Assembly (NCBI RefSeq): GCF_029277445.1
Contig: NZ_CP119567.1
Coordinates: 558,001 to 622,000, forward strand
DNA length: 64,000 bases
Origin: Pararhizobium qamdonense
GTDB lineage: Bacteria; Pseudomonadota; Alphaproteobacteria; Rhizobiales; Rhizobiaceae
Direction: 5' to 3'
Of this stretch, positions 1 to 9,071 are shown one piece after another; the stretch's first letter is position 1, and each line of letters starts with the position of its first letter. Under the pieces are notes generated by a model. It worked only from the letters and a program-made list of their open reading frames with translations. It made no database searches and was not told where the DNA came from. Both the position numbers and the translations under genes were made by a program.

Positions 1-208
1 CTGGCGGCACGCAATCGATACTTGGACGGATCAAAGATGTGAAGGCAGCCACCCCCGCCGCGCTTGTATTGCCCCTGTCCCGGCGACGCGAACGGTCTGT
101 GTTCCCAAGCTCACCGCTGGATCGCCAGCAGGGCCGGAACTCCCATGAAAGCTTCGCCTCCTCAGCCTTGTGCTCCAAGCACAGACTTTCATTCGAAAGA
201 TAAGGTCC
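1..208. other. Upstream region, no gene recognised
   Basis: These bases precede the first monooxygenase gene. I see no convincing coding frame, RNA gene or riboswitch here. It presumably holds the promoter and 5' leader of the monooxygenase-cysE pair, or the tail of an upstream unit cut by the window edge. Confidence 0.3.
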
Positions 209-1561
209 ATGCCAACCCGCCAGCTTCATCTCGGTGCTTTCATGCGGCCGGTCAGTCTTCATACAGCGGCCTGGCGCTATCACGGCGCCTATCCGGACGC
301 AAACTTCAATTTCCGACATCTGAAGACCTTTGCCGAAACGCTTGAACGGGCCAAGTTCGACGCCTTTTTCATGGCCGATCACCTGGCCGTGCTCAATATG
401 CCGATCGAGGCGCTGCGGCGCAGCCATACGGTCACGTCTTTCGAGCCCTTCACCCTGTTATCGGCCTTGGCGACCGCAACCAGCCGCATCGGGCTCGTGG
501 CGACGGCCTCCACGACATTCGACGAGCCCTATCATATCGCGCGCCGCTTTGCTTCGCTCGACCATATCAGCGAGGGCCGTGCCGGCTGGAACATCGTCAC
601 GACGTCAAACCCGGATGCCGCCTTGAATTTCGGGCTGGAAGACCATGTCGATCATGCGGAACGCTACCGCCGCGCCCGCGAATTCTACGATGTCGTCACC
701 GGCCTGTGGGACAGTTTTGCCGATGACGCCTTCATCCGCGATGCGGCTTCCGGTCTTTATTTCGACCCCGCAAAACTGCATGTCCTCGATCACAAGGGCG
801 ATTATCTGTCAGTGCGGGGTCCGCTCAACATCGCGCGGCCGCCGCAGGGGTGGCCCGTCATCGTCCAGGCCGGAGCATCCGAGCCGGGGCGCCAGCTGGC
901 GGCCGAGACGGCGGAGGTGATCTTCGGCTCATCTCCGGATCTCGAATCCGGCAAGAGTTTCTATGCCGATGTCAAAAGCCGCATGGAAAAGATCGGGCGC
1001 AACCGCGATCATCTGAAAGTGCTGCCGGGCGCCTTCGTTGTCGTCGGCGATAGCGTTGACGAGGCCAAGGCGAAACGCGCCCATCTCGACAGTCTGGTCT
1101 ATTACGAGAGCGCCATCGCTTCGCTGTCCATAGCGCTCGGGCACGATGCGTCCGGGTTCGATCCCGACGCCCCTTTGCCGCGCGATATTCCCGATACCAA
1201 TGCCAGTAAGACCGGACGCGCGCAGGTTTTGCGGCTGGCGGAGCAGGAAGGCCTGACGGTGCGGCAACTCGCGCAGCGCTACGGCGGCTATTCGGGCCTG
1301 TCCTTCGTCGGCACGCCCGCCACGATCGCTGACGAAATGGAGACCTGGCTTTTTGAATATGGTTCTGATGGCTTCAACATCGCGTTCCCGTTCCTTCCAC
1401 AGGGACTGACCGACGTCGCCGAAAAGCTGGTGCCGGAACTGCAGCGGCGTGGCCTGTTCAGACGCGACTATGAGGGCACGACGTTGCGCGACCATCTCGG
1501 ACTGCCCCGGCCGGCAAACCGTTTTTTCGATGAGAGCAGTGCCGCGCAGCGCAGGACTTAA
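209..1561 (+). CDS. LLM-class flavin-dependent monooxygenase (NtaA/SnaA/DszA type)
   Basis: The 450-residue product is a cytoplasmic luciferase-like monooxygenase that should use FMNH2 from a separate reductase plus O2. It has the TIM-barrel pattern of the NtaA/SnaA/DszA/SoxA subfamily, including SEGRAGWNIVTT at residues 121-132, and its length is normal for the family. The ATG at 209 is preferred over an in-frame non-ATG codon at 170 because homology begins directly after it (H-L-G-A-F) and a weak AAGG lies just upstream. Family members oxidise aminopolycarboxylates, dibenzothiophene, alkanesulfonates and other sulfur or nitrogen compounds, so the substrate cannot be read from sequence. cysE lies 60 bp downstream on the same strand, which suggests, by inference only, a role in scavenging organosulfur compounds. 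Confidence 0.85.
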   Translation: MPTRQLHLGAFMRPVSLHTAAWRYHGAYPDANFNFRHLKTFAETLERAKFDAFFMADHLAVLNMPIEALRRSHTVTSFEPFTLLSALATATSRIGLVATASTTFDEPYHIARRFASLDHISEGRAGWNIVTTSNPDAALNFGLEDHVDHAERYRRAREFYDVVTGLWDSFADDAFIRDAASGLYFDPAKLHVLDHKGDYLSVRGPLNIARPPQGWPVIVQAGASEPGRQLAAETAEVIFGSSPDLESGKSFYADVKSRMEKIGRNRDHLKVLPGAFVVVGDSVDEAKAKRAHLDSLVYYESAIASLSIALGHDASGFDPDAPLPRDIPDTNASKTGRAQVLRLAEQEGLTVRQLAQRYGGYSGLSFVGTPATIADEMETWLFEYGSDGFNIAFPFLPQGLTDVAEKLVPELQRRGLFRRDYEGTTLRDHLGLPRPANRFFDESSAAQRRT

Positions 1562-1621
1562 GTTTCCGCCAACCAACCGATCGGATAGGCGCACGCGCCC
1601 TCAGGGAAGGACCTTTTACAG

Positions 1622-2470
1622 ATGGCCAAGCAGCCAACCAATCTGACGGTGCTGAAAACCGATACTGCGCCCTGGCCGGCCGTCCACCGGTTGTGGGAGG
1701 CCCTCTGCGAGGAAGCAACGGCGGCGGCAAAGAAGGATCCGGCGCTGGTGCGGCCGATGAACTCCGCCATTCTTTATCATTCGAGCTTTGCCTATGCATT
1801 GGCCCACCGCCTGGCGCTCAAGCTTGCCAATCACGATCTCGACCAGGAAGAGCTGCTGGCGTTGATCAATCAGTCCTTCCTGTCCGATCCGGAGCTTTTG
1901 AACGCGGCTGCGGCTGATCTTGAGGCCGTGAAGGATCGCGATCCCAGCAATACCGAGATCCTGACGCCGTTTCTCTATTTCAAGGGATTTCTGGCTTTGC
2001 AGGCGCATCGCGTCGCCCACGGGCTTTGGCTGGGAGACCGGCCGCATCTCGCCCGCCATATGCAAAGCCGCATCTCGGAAGTTTTTGGCATCGATATTCA
2101 TCCCGCCGCCAGGATGGGCAAGGGCATCATGCTCGACCACGGGAACGGACTGGTGATTGGTGAAACGGCGGTGGTCGAAGACGATGTTTCCATCCTCCAG
2201 AACGTGACGCTGGGCGGAACCGGCAAGGAAACCGGAGACCGCCACCCGAAGATCCGGCGCGGCGCGCTGATCGGGGCCGGGGCGAATATCCTTGGCAATA
2301 TCGAGATCGGCATCGGCGCCAAGGTCGGGGCCGGCAGCGTCGTCGTCTCCCCGGTCCTGCCCTATACGTCCGTCGTCGGCGTACCCGCCCGCCCGATCGG
2401 GCATCGTCACTCGGTACTCCCCGGTGTTACAATGGATCAGGCCCTGCCGGAACCGGAATATATCATCTGA
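1622..2470 (+). CDS. cysE: Serine O-acetyltransferase
   Basis: The enzyme makes O-acetylserine from serine and acetyl-CoA, the entry step to cysteine. The 282-residue protein has the helical N-terminal domain (about residues 20-150) and then a left-handed beta-helix of hexapeptide repeats (about 155-265). The active-site segment LDHGNG is at residues 171-176 with the expected catalytic His173, and a run of I-G-A-G / V-G-A-G turns follows. Its length matches the E. coli enzyme (about 273). The start ATG has a GGAAGG about ten bases upstream. It probably shares a transcript with the preceding monooxygenase. Rhizobial genomes often carry more than one cysE-like copy, so this may be an accessory copy. 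Confidence 0.93.
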   Translation: MAKQPTNLTVLKTDTAPWPAVHRLWEALCEEATAAAKKDPALVRPMNSAILYHSSFAYALAHRLALKLANHDLDQEELLALINQSFLSDPELLNAAAADLEAVKDRDPSNTEILTPFLYFKGFLALQAHRVAHGLWLGDRPHLARHMQSRISEVFGIDIHPAARMGKGIMLDHGNGLVIGETAVVEDDVSILQNVTLGGTGKETGDRHPKIRRGALIGAGANILGNIEIGIGAKVGAGSVVVSPVLPYTSVVGVPARPIGHRHSVLPGVTMDQALPEPEYII

Positions 2471-2511
2471 GCGGACGAACGCCGCGAAATGCGGACACGG
2501 CTTAAGGGTAA

Positions 2512-3870
2512 TCAGCCCTTTAGATGCGCCGAGATCAATGACGCCACGTCGCGTGCCTGCACACGGATATCGGGGACCGCCGTGATCTCCCAGAACCGTC
2601 CGGCCGTCAGCGCTCCCACCGCATAAAGCCCAACCTGTACATTGCCGTTGCAATCGACGACCTGTGATTTTCCGTCAACGTTGATACCCAGTCCCAATTC
2701 GTCTGCGGCGATGAGACCGTCCCTGCGCATCTGCCGAAGCAGTGGCGAATGGGCGATCCCTGCCCGTTCCATGCCGGTGCAGTTGACCACCCAATCGGCC
2801 TCAATCCGATTTATTCCTTTTCCATCGCGCGGCTGAAAGGAGAGATGCAGACGGTTTTCAGTCTCCGTGACAGTCTGCAAATAGCCTTTGTGGACGGTCA
2901 CGGTGCCATCACCAATGAGTGTACCAAGCTGGCTGGCGACATCCGGCGCCAGGCGATGGCGATGGATGTTCCACCAGGCAAGAGCGTGGCGCAGAAAGCG
3001 GCTTCGCTGCGCCTTCGACAGGTCCTGCCAGAGGCCCTGCGTCATCGGGCGCAATCCATCCATGACGCCACGCCATGGCGCGCCGACACTCACCTGTTTG
3101 CGCAGCGAGCGCAGAAGAATGCTGATATCGCGCGCGGCAGGAAGCTCAGGCGCAACCGGCGAAACCTTCTCTGTCGCATGGGCATGCGAAACACGCCCGC
3201 GGCGCGATAGAACATGGATCGGGCCGCGATGCCCGTGCGCCCGAAGTGCCAGCACCTGATCGACCATGGTGAGGCCCGACCCTAAAATGCACACCGTCTG
3301 GGAGGGCTCAACATGCGACAGCCAGCCGAGCCGCCAGGGATTGGCAACGATACGCTCCCGCATCGACCCTTTCACGCCGGACAGATCGGCCGGCACATTG
3401 GCATTGCCAACGCCAAGGCACAGCACGACGTTGCTGGCCTGAAGGATCGACCCATTGTCCAGCTGGAAGACAACGCTGCCCGGACTGCACTGGTCGCAGG
3501 CCGTGGCCTTAGCCTTGATGAAATGCAAAGCCGGCCGGTTGTCGCGATTGCGCAGAAGCGATGCGAGCCGGTCGCGGAGATAGCGGCCGAAATCATCGCG
3601 GGATGCAAAGCCGTCCTGCGGCACGCCGCGCTTCTGGTCGCGCAGCCAGTCGACGAAATTATCGGGCTCATCGGCGAATATGCTCATGCGGCCGGCCGGA
3701 ACATTGAGACGATGGACGTGGAGTTCAGTCCGGTAGGCCGTGCCCCGTCCAAATCCCGGATCATCGCCAACGACAGCGATCGATGCCGAAGGCGGCAGGA
3801 GCCGCAAAAGATTGGCGGTTTCGGCAATCGCCGAAAACCCGGACCCAACGACTGCGACGTCATAAACCAT
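2512..3870 (-). CDS. FAD/NAD(P)-binding protein
   Basis: The product (about 452 residues) starts with an N-terminal dinucleotide-binding fold, GSGFSA at residues 9-14, and carries a second Rossmann-like motif (LGSGLTMVD) near the middle, as in the NAD_binding_9 / FAD-NAD(P)-binding family. An upstream in-frame ATG would add 39 poorly conserved residues; the internal ATG at 3870 sits directly before the Rossmann strand and has AGGAC upstream, so I chose it. No membrane segment or signal peptide is seen. It converges with cysE, 41 bp away. Relatives are annotated as hydroxyacylglutathione-hydrolase-linked or SidA/ornithine-hydroxylase-like oxidoreductases, but no substrate can be assigned. Confidence 0.8.
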   Translation of the reverse strand: MVYDVAVVGSGFSAIAETANLLRLLPPSASIAVVGDDPGFGRGTAYRTELHVHRLNVPAGRMSIFADEPDNFVDWLRDQKRGVPQDGFASRDDFGRYLRDRLASLLRNRDNRPALHFIKAKATACDQCSPGSVVFQLDNGSILQASNVVLCLGVGNANVPADLSGVKGSMRERIVANPWRLGWLSHVEPSQTVCILGSGLTMVDQVLALRAHGHRGPIHVLSRRGRVSHAHATEKVSPVAPELPAARDISILLRSLRKQVSVGAPWRGVMDGLRPMTQGLWQDLSKAQRSRFLRHALAWWNIHRHRLAPDVASQLGTLIGDGTVTVHKGYLQTVTETENRLHLSFQPRDGKGINRIEADWVVNCTGMERAGIAHSPLLRQMRRDGLIAADELGLGINVDGKSQVVDCNGNVQVGLYAVGALTAGRFWEITAVPDIRVQARDVASLISAHLKG

Positions 3871-4016
3871 ATCATGTCCTCGCCTGCCCGCCGCAGGAGT
3901 TTTGCTCCAACGCGGCAGTCTCTGCAACCGTAGCATATAGTGGGCGGTGGCGGATTCGTGAGGGTATTTATTGGGAAACTCGCGCAATTTTCAACGCTGC
4001 GCGGTGCACAGGCGGG

Positions 4017-4985
4017 CTATGGGCGAGCCTTGTCCCACCAATCCAGCACGCGAAGCGCCTGCAGGGTAATCCAGCGCGACGGCTGGCCATCGCCGTCACC
4101 GATCTCGAACCAGATCCGTCCGCGCGGGGACCAATCCTGCACCCAGCGGCCGTCGGGCAATTGCCGGCTGCGCACATAGCCGATGGCTTCGGCAAGACGT
4201 GGGTCCGGGCTTGTCCCGTCAAACGCCGAGGCATTCCGGAAATAATCGAGCGCACGCAGGACGTCGTAGCGCCAGCGGTTGGGATAGGACAGCTTCAGAA
4301 ACGCCTCGTCCGCCACCTCCCCCGTGCTCAGGCGGCGAAACAGATTGCGGCGCAGCAGATAATCCTCGCCGCTGCGGCGTGCGTCCTGTGTTTGCGGGGT
4401 TGCGCCACCATGCCGCTCATATTCCAAAAGTCCTTCGAGAACATTGATCGTCGTATGGAAGGAGGAAACCTCGGACCCATTGGCCCGCTCGCAGTTCCAG
4501 CCGCCGTCTTCCTGACGTTCGCCAAGGAGCCGCTCGACGATGGGGGATACATCGACCCCGAAGTAGGCACCATCGGCGACCGTGCGGCCATTGATGCATT
4601 CTTCGACCTCGCCGTCCCAGTAGCGTTGGCCGGCATGATCCCAGCGCGAATTGTCCCCGATCAGCCGGACGGTTCGCCGGGCGCAGGCGCATTCCGGGGG
4701 AAGGCCGAACTGGCGCAATTGGGCAAGCGTCCAGCAGGTGGATGTCCAGGCCTGCCCCTCCTCGCGCCACTTCTGCTCGGTAAAATCCGCAGGCACGAAT
4801 GCGCCGCCTGCCCATTGCCCGTCCTCATCCTGGACGGAAAACAGCTTTGCGCCCCACCCTTCAGCCTCTATCTTCGCCCGTTCCTTTTGCCACTCGGCGT
4901 CAGGAGCGTTTAAAAGATCCCGCATTACCTGCCAGCGGATGGCGGGGTCGGAATCCAGCAGCCATTCGGTCACGCCGTTGCGCAC
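4017..4985 (-). CDS. Squalene-cyclase-like alpha-alpha toroid protein, function unknown
   Basis: The roughly 322-residue protein has three QW-type motifs (QDEDGQW, RQEDGGW and RQLPDGRW) spread over its length. These mark the alpha-alpha toroid fold shared by squalene-hopene cyclases and protein prenyltransferases. It is half the length of a true cyclase, and I find no DxDD cyclisation motif, no membrane segment and no signal peptide. Either the TTG at 5000 or the GTG at 4985 could start it; GTG is favoured because GGAGG lies five bases upstream. It stands alone between the FAD protein and the ABC operon. It could be a prenyltransferase/squalene-oxidase repeat protein with a binding rather than catalytic role. 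Confidence 0.7.
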   Translation of the reverse strand: MRNGVTEWLLDSDPAIRWQVMRDLLNAPDAEWQKERAKIEAEGWGAKLFSVQDEDGQWAGGAFVPADFTEQKWREEGQAWTSTCWTLAQLRQFGLPPECACARRTVRLIGDNSRWDHAGQRYWDGEVEECINGRTVADGAYFGVDVSPIVERLLGERQEDGGWNCERANGSEVSSFHTTINVLEGLLEYERHGGATPQTQDARRSGEDYLLRRNLFRRLSTGEVADEAFLKLSYPNRWRYDVLRALDYFRNASAFDGTSPDPRLAEAIGYVRSRQLPDGRWVQDWSPRGRIWFEIGDGDGQPSRWITLQALRVLDWWDKARP

Positions 4986-5099
4986 GTCAGCCTCCAGCAA
5001 ACCTTGGTCAGTTCACCGCATAAAATAGTCAATTACGTGGGTCTGTGAAGCTTCAACTGCATCTGCCCGCCTCGGCAAGGCCCTTTTCCGCGCCGGGGA

Positions 5100-6188
5100 T
5101 TACGCCGCAACGAAAACATGCGCGCTGGCGGGATCGAAGCCAAGCGTGACCGCATCGCCGCGGCTGATGCGGGAAGCGGCCTCGTGGCCGAACGGCAGGC
5201 GCACAGAGAGCGCTTCGCCGGTCTCTGCAGCAGCGGCTATATGGATGTTGCTGCCAAGGAAGGTGATATCGGTGACGGTGGCGGCGAGATTGGCGCCGCC
5301 TAGACCACCTTGTCCGCGCGTCAGGGAAAGGCGTTCCGGCCGCAGCATCAGCGCCGCAGCTCCCCCAGCCTTGCCCGGCCCATGCATCGGCACGCCTTGG
5401 ATGGCGCTGGAGCCGATGGCAATATCGGCGCGCCCACCCGCTGCCTCAAGAATCCGGCATTTGACGAAATCGCTGTCGCCGACAAATTCGGCAACGAAAC
5501 GTGTGGCCGGATTTGCATAGAGTTCCGGCCCCGTTCCGATCTGATCGATGACGCCCTTGGAGAAAACCGCGATCCGGTCGGACAGCCTGAGCGCCTCCTC
5601 CTGGTCGTGCGTGACATAAAGGATGGTGACCTCGGTTTCCTGGTGGATGCGGCGGATCTCGTGCTGGATCTCCTCGCGCAGCTTCTTGTCCAGCGCCGAC
5701 AAAGGCTCGTCCATCAAAAGCACCGGCGGATCGTAGGCCAGCGCCCTGGCAAGCGCCACGCGTTGCTGCTGACCACCCGACATTTGTGCGGGCTTGCGAT
5801 CCTCGAACCCTTCCAGCCGCACGAGCTTCAGCATTCTTGCGACCTTCGCATCGATTTCCGCCTTGCCAAGCCGGCGGACCTTCAGCGGAAACGCGATATT
5901 TTCACCGACCGACAGATGCGGAAACAGCGTGTAGCGCTGGAAGACCATGCCGATATTGCGCTTGTGCGAGGGGGTCGAGATCAGGCTTTGGCCGTCGAGC
6001 AGGATATCCCCGGCCGTCGGGTTTTCGAAGCCTGCAAGAATGTAAAGCGTCGTGCTCTTGCCGGACCCGGACGGTCCAAGGAACGTCATGAACTCGCCGC
6101 GCTCGACGGTCAGATTGACCTCCTGAACGGCGGTGACGATGCCATAGTCCTTTCGCAAGGCCTGGATCTGCAGGAAGGGTTGGCTCAT
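5100..6188 (-). CDS. ABC transporter ATP-binding protein, spermidine/putrescine (PotA) type
   Basis: This 362-residue ATPase powers the importer encoded by the three genes upstream of it in the operon. The Walker A motif GPSGSGKST is at residues 38-46, the Q-loop Gln is near 84, the signature SGGQQQR is near 137-143 and Walker B LLMDEP is at 157-162. A C-terminal TOBE-like regulatory domain (about 240-362) is typical of the PotA/FbpC/MalK group. The open frame extends much further upstream, but the ATG at 6188 overlaps the permease stop (ATGA), and homology starts there. It is the last gene of the minus-strand operon that begins at 14251. Confidence 0.93.
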   Translation of the reverse strand: MSQPFLQIQALRKDYGIVTAVQEVNLTVERGEFMTFLGPSGSGKSTTLYILAGFENPTAGDILLDGQSLISTPSHKRNIGMVFQRYTLFPHLSVGENIAFPLKVRRLGKAEIDAKVARMLKLVRLEGFEDRKPAQMSGGQQQRVALARALAYDPPVLLMDEPLSALDKKLREEIQHEIRRIHQETEVTILYVTHDQEEALRLSDRIAVFSKGVIDQIGTGPELYANPATRFVAEFVGDSDFVKCRILEAAGGRADIAIGSSAIQGVPMHGPGKAGGAAALMLRPERLSLTRGQGGLGGANLAATVTDITFLGSNIHIAAAAETGEALSVRLPFGHEAASRISRGDAVTLGFDPASAHVFVAA

Positions 6189-6985
6189 GATTTCAGTCCT
6201 TTGCGCAGCAATGCAACCAGCAGCATCAGGGCGATGGTGACGACGATGAGAAGGGTGGAGGCAGCGGCGATAACAGGTGTCAGGTCCTGGCGCAGCGTCG
6301 CCCAGATCTTGACCGGCAGCGTCTGCAGCGTCGGGCTGGCCATGAAAATGGCAAGGACAACCTCGTCCCAGGACGTCAGGAACGAAAAGACCGCCGCCGA
6401 AAAAAGCCCGTGGCTGATCGACGGCAAGGTGACGCGGATCTTGGCTTCGAGCGGCGAGGCGCCACACAGCACCGCCGCATCCTCGATCGATTTGTCAAAC
6501 CCTTCCAGCGCATTGGTGATCGACAGGATCGAGAATGGCAGCGCCACGACCAGATGGGCGACGACGAAGCCGGTCACCGTGCCGTTCAGCCCGACGCGCA
6601 GGAAGAAGGCGTAGAGCGCCACGGCCAGCACCACCACCGGCAGGATCATCGGCGTCAAAAACAGTGCGCGCAGTCCCTCTTTGCCAATGAAGCGGCCGCG
6701 CACCAGCCCGAAGGAGGCGACAAGGCCGATCAGGACCGACAGTACGGTGACGATAACCGCGATGTAAAAGCTGGTGCCGGCAGCCTCCAGCCAGCGTGGA
6801 TCGGCAAAGAACATCGCATACCATTTCAGCGTCCAGCCCGGCGGCGGGAAGATCAGCCATTGCGACGAGCCGAACGACAGGGCCGCGATGAAGAAGATCG
6901 GCAGGATGAGAAAGGCTGACGTCAGCGCCGTGATGCCGAGAAGCACCCATTTCCAGCCGCCAAGACGATCGAAATTCAACAGCAT
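6185..6985 (-). CDS. ABC transporter permease, PotC type
   Basis: The product (about 266 residues) is an inner-membrane permease with roughly six hydrophobic segments and a cytoplasmic EAA loop (GASPLEAKIRVTLP), which contacts the ATPase. It has the length and layout of PotC-like permeases. I chose the ATG at 6985, which follows the upstream permease stop by one base, over a start at 7036 inside that gene. It overlaps the ATPase gene by four bases (ATGA), which suggests coupled translation. It pairs with the 6987-7862 permease to form the channel. Confidence 0.92.
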   Translation of the reverse strand: MLLNFDRLGGWKWVLLGITALTSAFLILPIFFIAALSFGSSQWLIFPPPGWTLKWYAMFFADPRWLEAAGTSFYIAVIVTVLSVLIGLVASFGLVRGRFIGKEGLRALFLTPMILPVVVLAVALYAFFLRVGLNGTVTGFVVAHLVVALPFSILSITNALEGFDKSIEDAAVLCGASPLEAKIRVTLPSISHGLFSAAVFSFLTSWDEVVLAIFMASPTLQTLPVKIWATLRQDLTPVIAAASTLLIVVTIALMLLVALLRKGLKS

Positions 6986-6986
6986 C

Positions 6987-7862
6987 TCAGCGTCCCTCCA
7001 TCCGGGCCGTGCCGAACAGCCGGAGCTGCACGGCATAGAGCGTCAGCGTGACGACCAGGAGAACCAGCGCCGCCGCGCCGCCCATGCCCCAGTTTACCAG
7101 CGACTGCACGAACTGCGCGATCAACTCGGCGAGCATCATGTTGGCCGTGCCGCCCAGCAGCGACGGCGTGACGAAATAGCCGAGCGACATCACGAACACC
7201 ATCAAGGCGCCCGACACCATGCCGGGCGTGGCAAGCGGAATGAGAACGCGGGTCAGGGCCTGCCAGCGCGTCGCGCCGCATAGGGCTGCGGCCTGGAGGA
7301 TAGCGGGGTCGATCTTACGGATGACGCCGTAGAGCGGCAGGATGATGAAGGGCAGCATGATATAGGTCATGCCGATCGTCACGCCGGTCAGGTTGTTGAC
7401 CAGCGGCAAAGGTTCGCTGATCAATCCCATTCCCATCAGGGTCTTGTTGATCACGCCGGTGCGCTGCAACAGCACCATCCACGCATAGGTCCGCGTCAAC
7501 AGATTGGTCCACATCGACAGAAGCAGGATCGCAAAGACGATCGACGACAGGCGCGACGGCATGATGGCCAGCGCCCAGGCGACGGGAAAACCGATCGCCA
7601 GCGTCACCGCCGTGACCAGCGCCGACACGACGAACGTGTTGAGGAAGATCTTCAGATAGGTCGTGGAACCGAGCAGAGCCGCGTAGTTGCCAAGCCCCGG
7701 CTCCGGTTCCAGCACGCTGCGCAGCAACAGCGACAGCACCGGTAGAATGAAAAAGACTACCAGCAACAACAGCGCCGGCAGGGTCAGGGCAAAGTTCATA
7801 GGCCGCAGACCCCGTGGCTTTGCCGCCAATGGTGGATTGTCTTGCGCAGTCAGCAAGGCCAT
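6987..7862 (-). CDS. ABC transporter permease, PotB type
   Basis: This inner-membrane permease (about 291 residues) has an N-terminal cytoplasmic tail, a first transmembrane helix beginning near residue 24, and an EAA loop (GATRWQALTRVLIPLA) near residues 200-215. It is the PotB partner of the next gene. The ATG at 7862 is preferred because GGAAGGG sits about eight bases upstream; an ATG at 7895 lacks a Shine-Dalgarno match. It lies 65 bp downstream of the binding-protein gene, in the same operon. Confidence 0.9.
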   Translation of the reverse strand: MALLTAQDNPPLAAKPRGLRPMNFALTLPALLLLVVFFILPVLSLLLRSVLEPEPGLGNYAALLGSTTYLKIFLNTFVVSALVTAVTLAIGFPVAWALAIMPSRLSSIVFAILLLSMWTNLLTRTYAWMVLLQRTGVINKTLMGMGLISEPLPLVNNLTGVTIGMTYIMLPFIILPLYGVIRKIDPAILQAAALCGATRWQALTRVLIPLATPGMVSGALMVFVMSLGYFVTPSLLGGTANMMLAELIAQFVQSLVNWGMGGAAALVLLVVTLTLYAVQLRLFGTARMEGR

Positions 7863-7927
7863 GCCGAAAACCCTTCCGCCGTTCCGTTGAGACATGCGGG
7901 CACGGCGATGCCGTACCCGCGACGATG

Positions 7928-8938
7928 TTATTTTGCCTGCCAGGCGTACCAGCGCTCGCCGATCGCATCGCGATTTTCGGCCCAGTAGTTCATGTCGGCA
8001 TTGACCTGTCCTGCCGTCTGCTGGTCGGGCAGGGTCTTGGCGACTTCCGGATCCATCAGCTTGGGCGAATCCAGATTGACGGGCGCGTAACCGGTGCCTT
8101 TTGCCATGTCAGCCTGTGCTTGCGCAGAGGTCGCGAGCGCGATGAATTTCATCGCCGCATCCTTGTTCTTGGCGCCTTTGGGAACCACGAGGGCGTCGGC
8201 CGCCGTGATGTTCTGGTCCCAGGACGTTTCAACGGTCACACCGGTCGCAGCCAGCGCCGTCAGACGGCCGTTCCAGAACGAGCCGAAAGGTGCCTCGGCA
8301 GATGCGAGAAGCTGTTGCGACTGCGCGCCACCCGTCCACCAGATGATATCGGCCTTGATCGTGTCGAGCTTCTTGAAGGCGCGGTCGAGGTCGAGCGGAT
8401 AGAGCTTATCCGGTGCCACGCCATCGGCCAGAAGGGCTGCCTCGACGACACCCGGTGCCGACCATTTGTAGAAGGCGCGCTTACCGGGGAATTTCGCGGT
8501 GTCGAACACATCGGCCCAGCTTTTCGGGCAAGCCGAGACAGCGTCCTTGTTGCAGCCGATCACGAAGGAATAATAGAAGCTGCCGACCGAGTAATCGGTA
8601 ACGAAGCGCGGATCGAGCTTGCTTTTATCGATGACGGAAAAATCGAGCTTTTCCAACAGCCCGGCCTTGCCGGCCTGTACGGCATAGTCACCTTCGACAT
8701 CGACGACGTCCCAGGTCACGCCGGCCGCCTCGACCATGGCTTTGATCTTGCCGTAATCGGTGGGGCCGTCCTGCAGGACGGTGACGCCGGATGTTTCCGT
8801 GAACTTGTCGGCCCAGGCGGCCTTCTGCACGTCCTGCGTGGTGCCGCCCCAGCTGGTGAAGACCATATCTTCGGCCCGCACCTGCGTGGAAAGGCTCAGT
8901 GTTGCAGCGATCGCCGCGATGGTCAGTCTGTTTTTCAT
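7928..8938 (-). CDS. Periplasmic substrate-binding protein, PotD-like
   Basis: The 336-residue protein carries a Sec signal peptide (about residues 1-22, predicted cleavage after QVRA). It then shows the PotD/FbpA-type fold, with FTSWGG near the start and a W-W-x-G-G segment typical of extracellular solute-binding family 1/8 proteins. It should capture the ligand for the adjacent PotA/B/C-type importer. Polyamine transport cannot be assumed: this family also binds putrescine-like amines, phosphonates and amino-sugar derivatives. Linkage to monooxygenase, aldehyde dehydrogenase and hydrolase genes suggests that the ligand is a catabolic substrate. The ATG has AAGGG five bases upstream. Confidence 0.92.
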   Translation of the reverse strand: MKNRLTIAAIAATLSLSTQVRAEDMVFTSWGGTTQDVQKAAWADKFTETSGVTVLQDGPTDYGKIKAMVEAAGVTWDVVDVEGDYAVQAGKAGLLEKLDFSVIDKSKLDPRFVTDYSVGSFYYSFVIGCNKDAVSACPKSWADVFDTAKFPGKRAFYKWSAPGVVEAALLADGVAPDKLYPLDLDRAFKKLDTIKADIIWWTGGAQSQQLLASAEAPFGSFWNGRLTALAATGVTVETSWDQNITAADALVVPKGAKNKDAAMKFIALATSAQAQADMAKGTGYAPVNLDSPKLMDPEVAKTLPDQQTAGQVNADMNYWAENRDAIGERWYAWQAK

Positions 8939-9071
8939 GTTCCCTTGCTCCGTTTGTTTGGACTGTTTTTCTTGGCTTCTGGACAGCCGGCACCTGCCCG
9001 TCCGGGGTTCTCCTGGAAGGTGGCAAATCCCGAAATTCGTGTAGATCGAGCCCGTGGCTCTCCGCCGGAGG

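Noticed and set aside
5310..6614. Long plus-strand open frame (434 codons) opposite the ABC ATPase and permease genes
   Set aside because: It is antisense to two well-supported genes, its composition is that of a GC-rich shadow frame (Arg/Gly/His-rich), and it resembles no family. Similar antisense frames at 15652-17121, 17315-18967, 24558-25847, 33503-35290 and 48848-50140 were dropped for the same reason.
5100..8938. PotABCD-type importer as polyamine supplier for the petrobactin-like siderophore
   Set aside because: It is over 30 kb away in a different operon with its own GntR regulator and catabolic enzymes; nothing in the sequence links the two.
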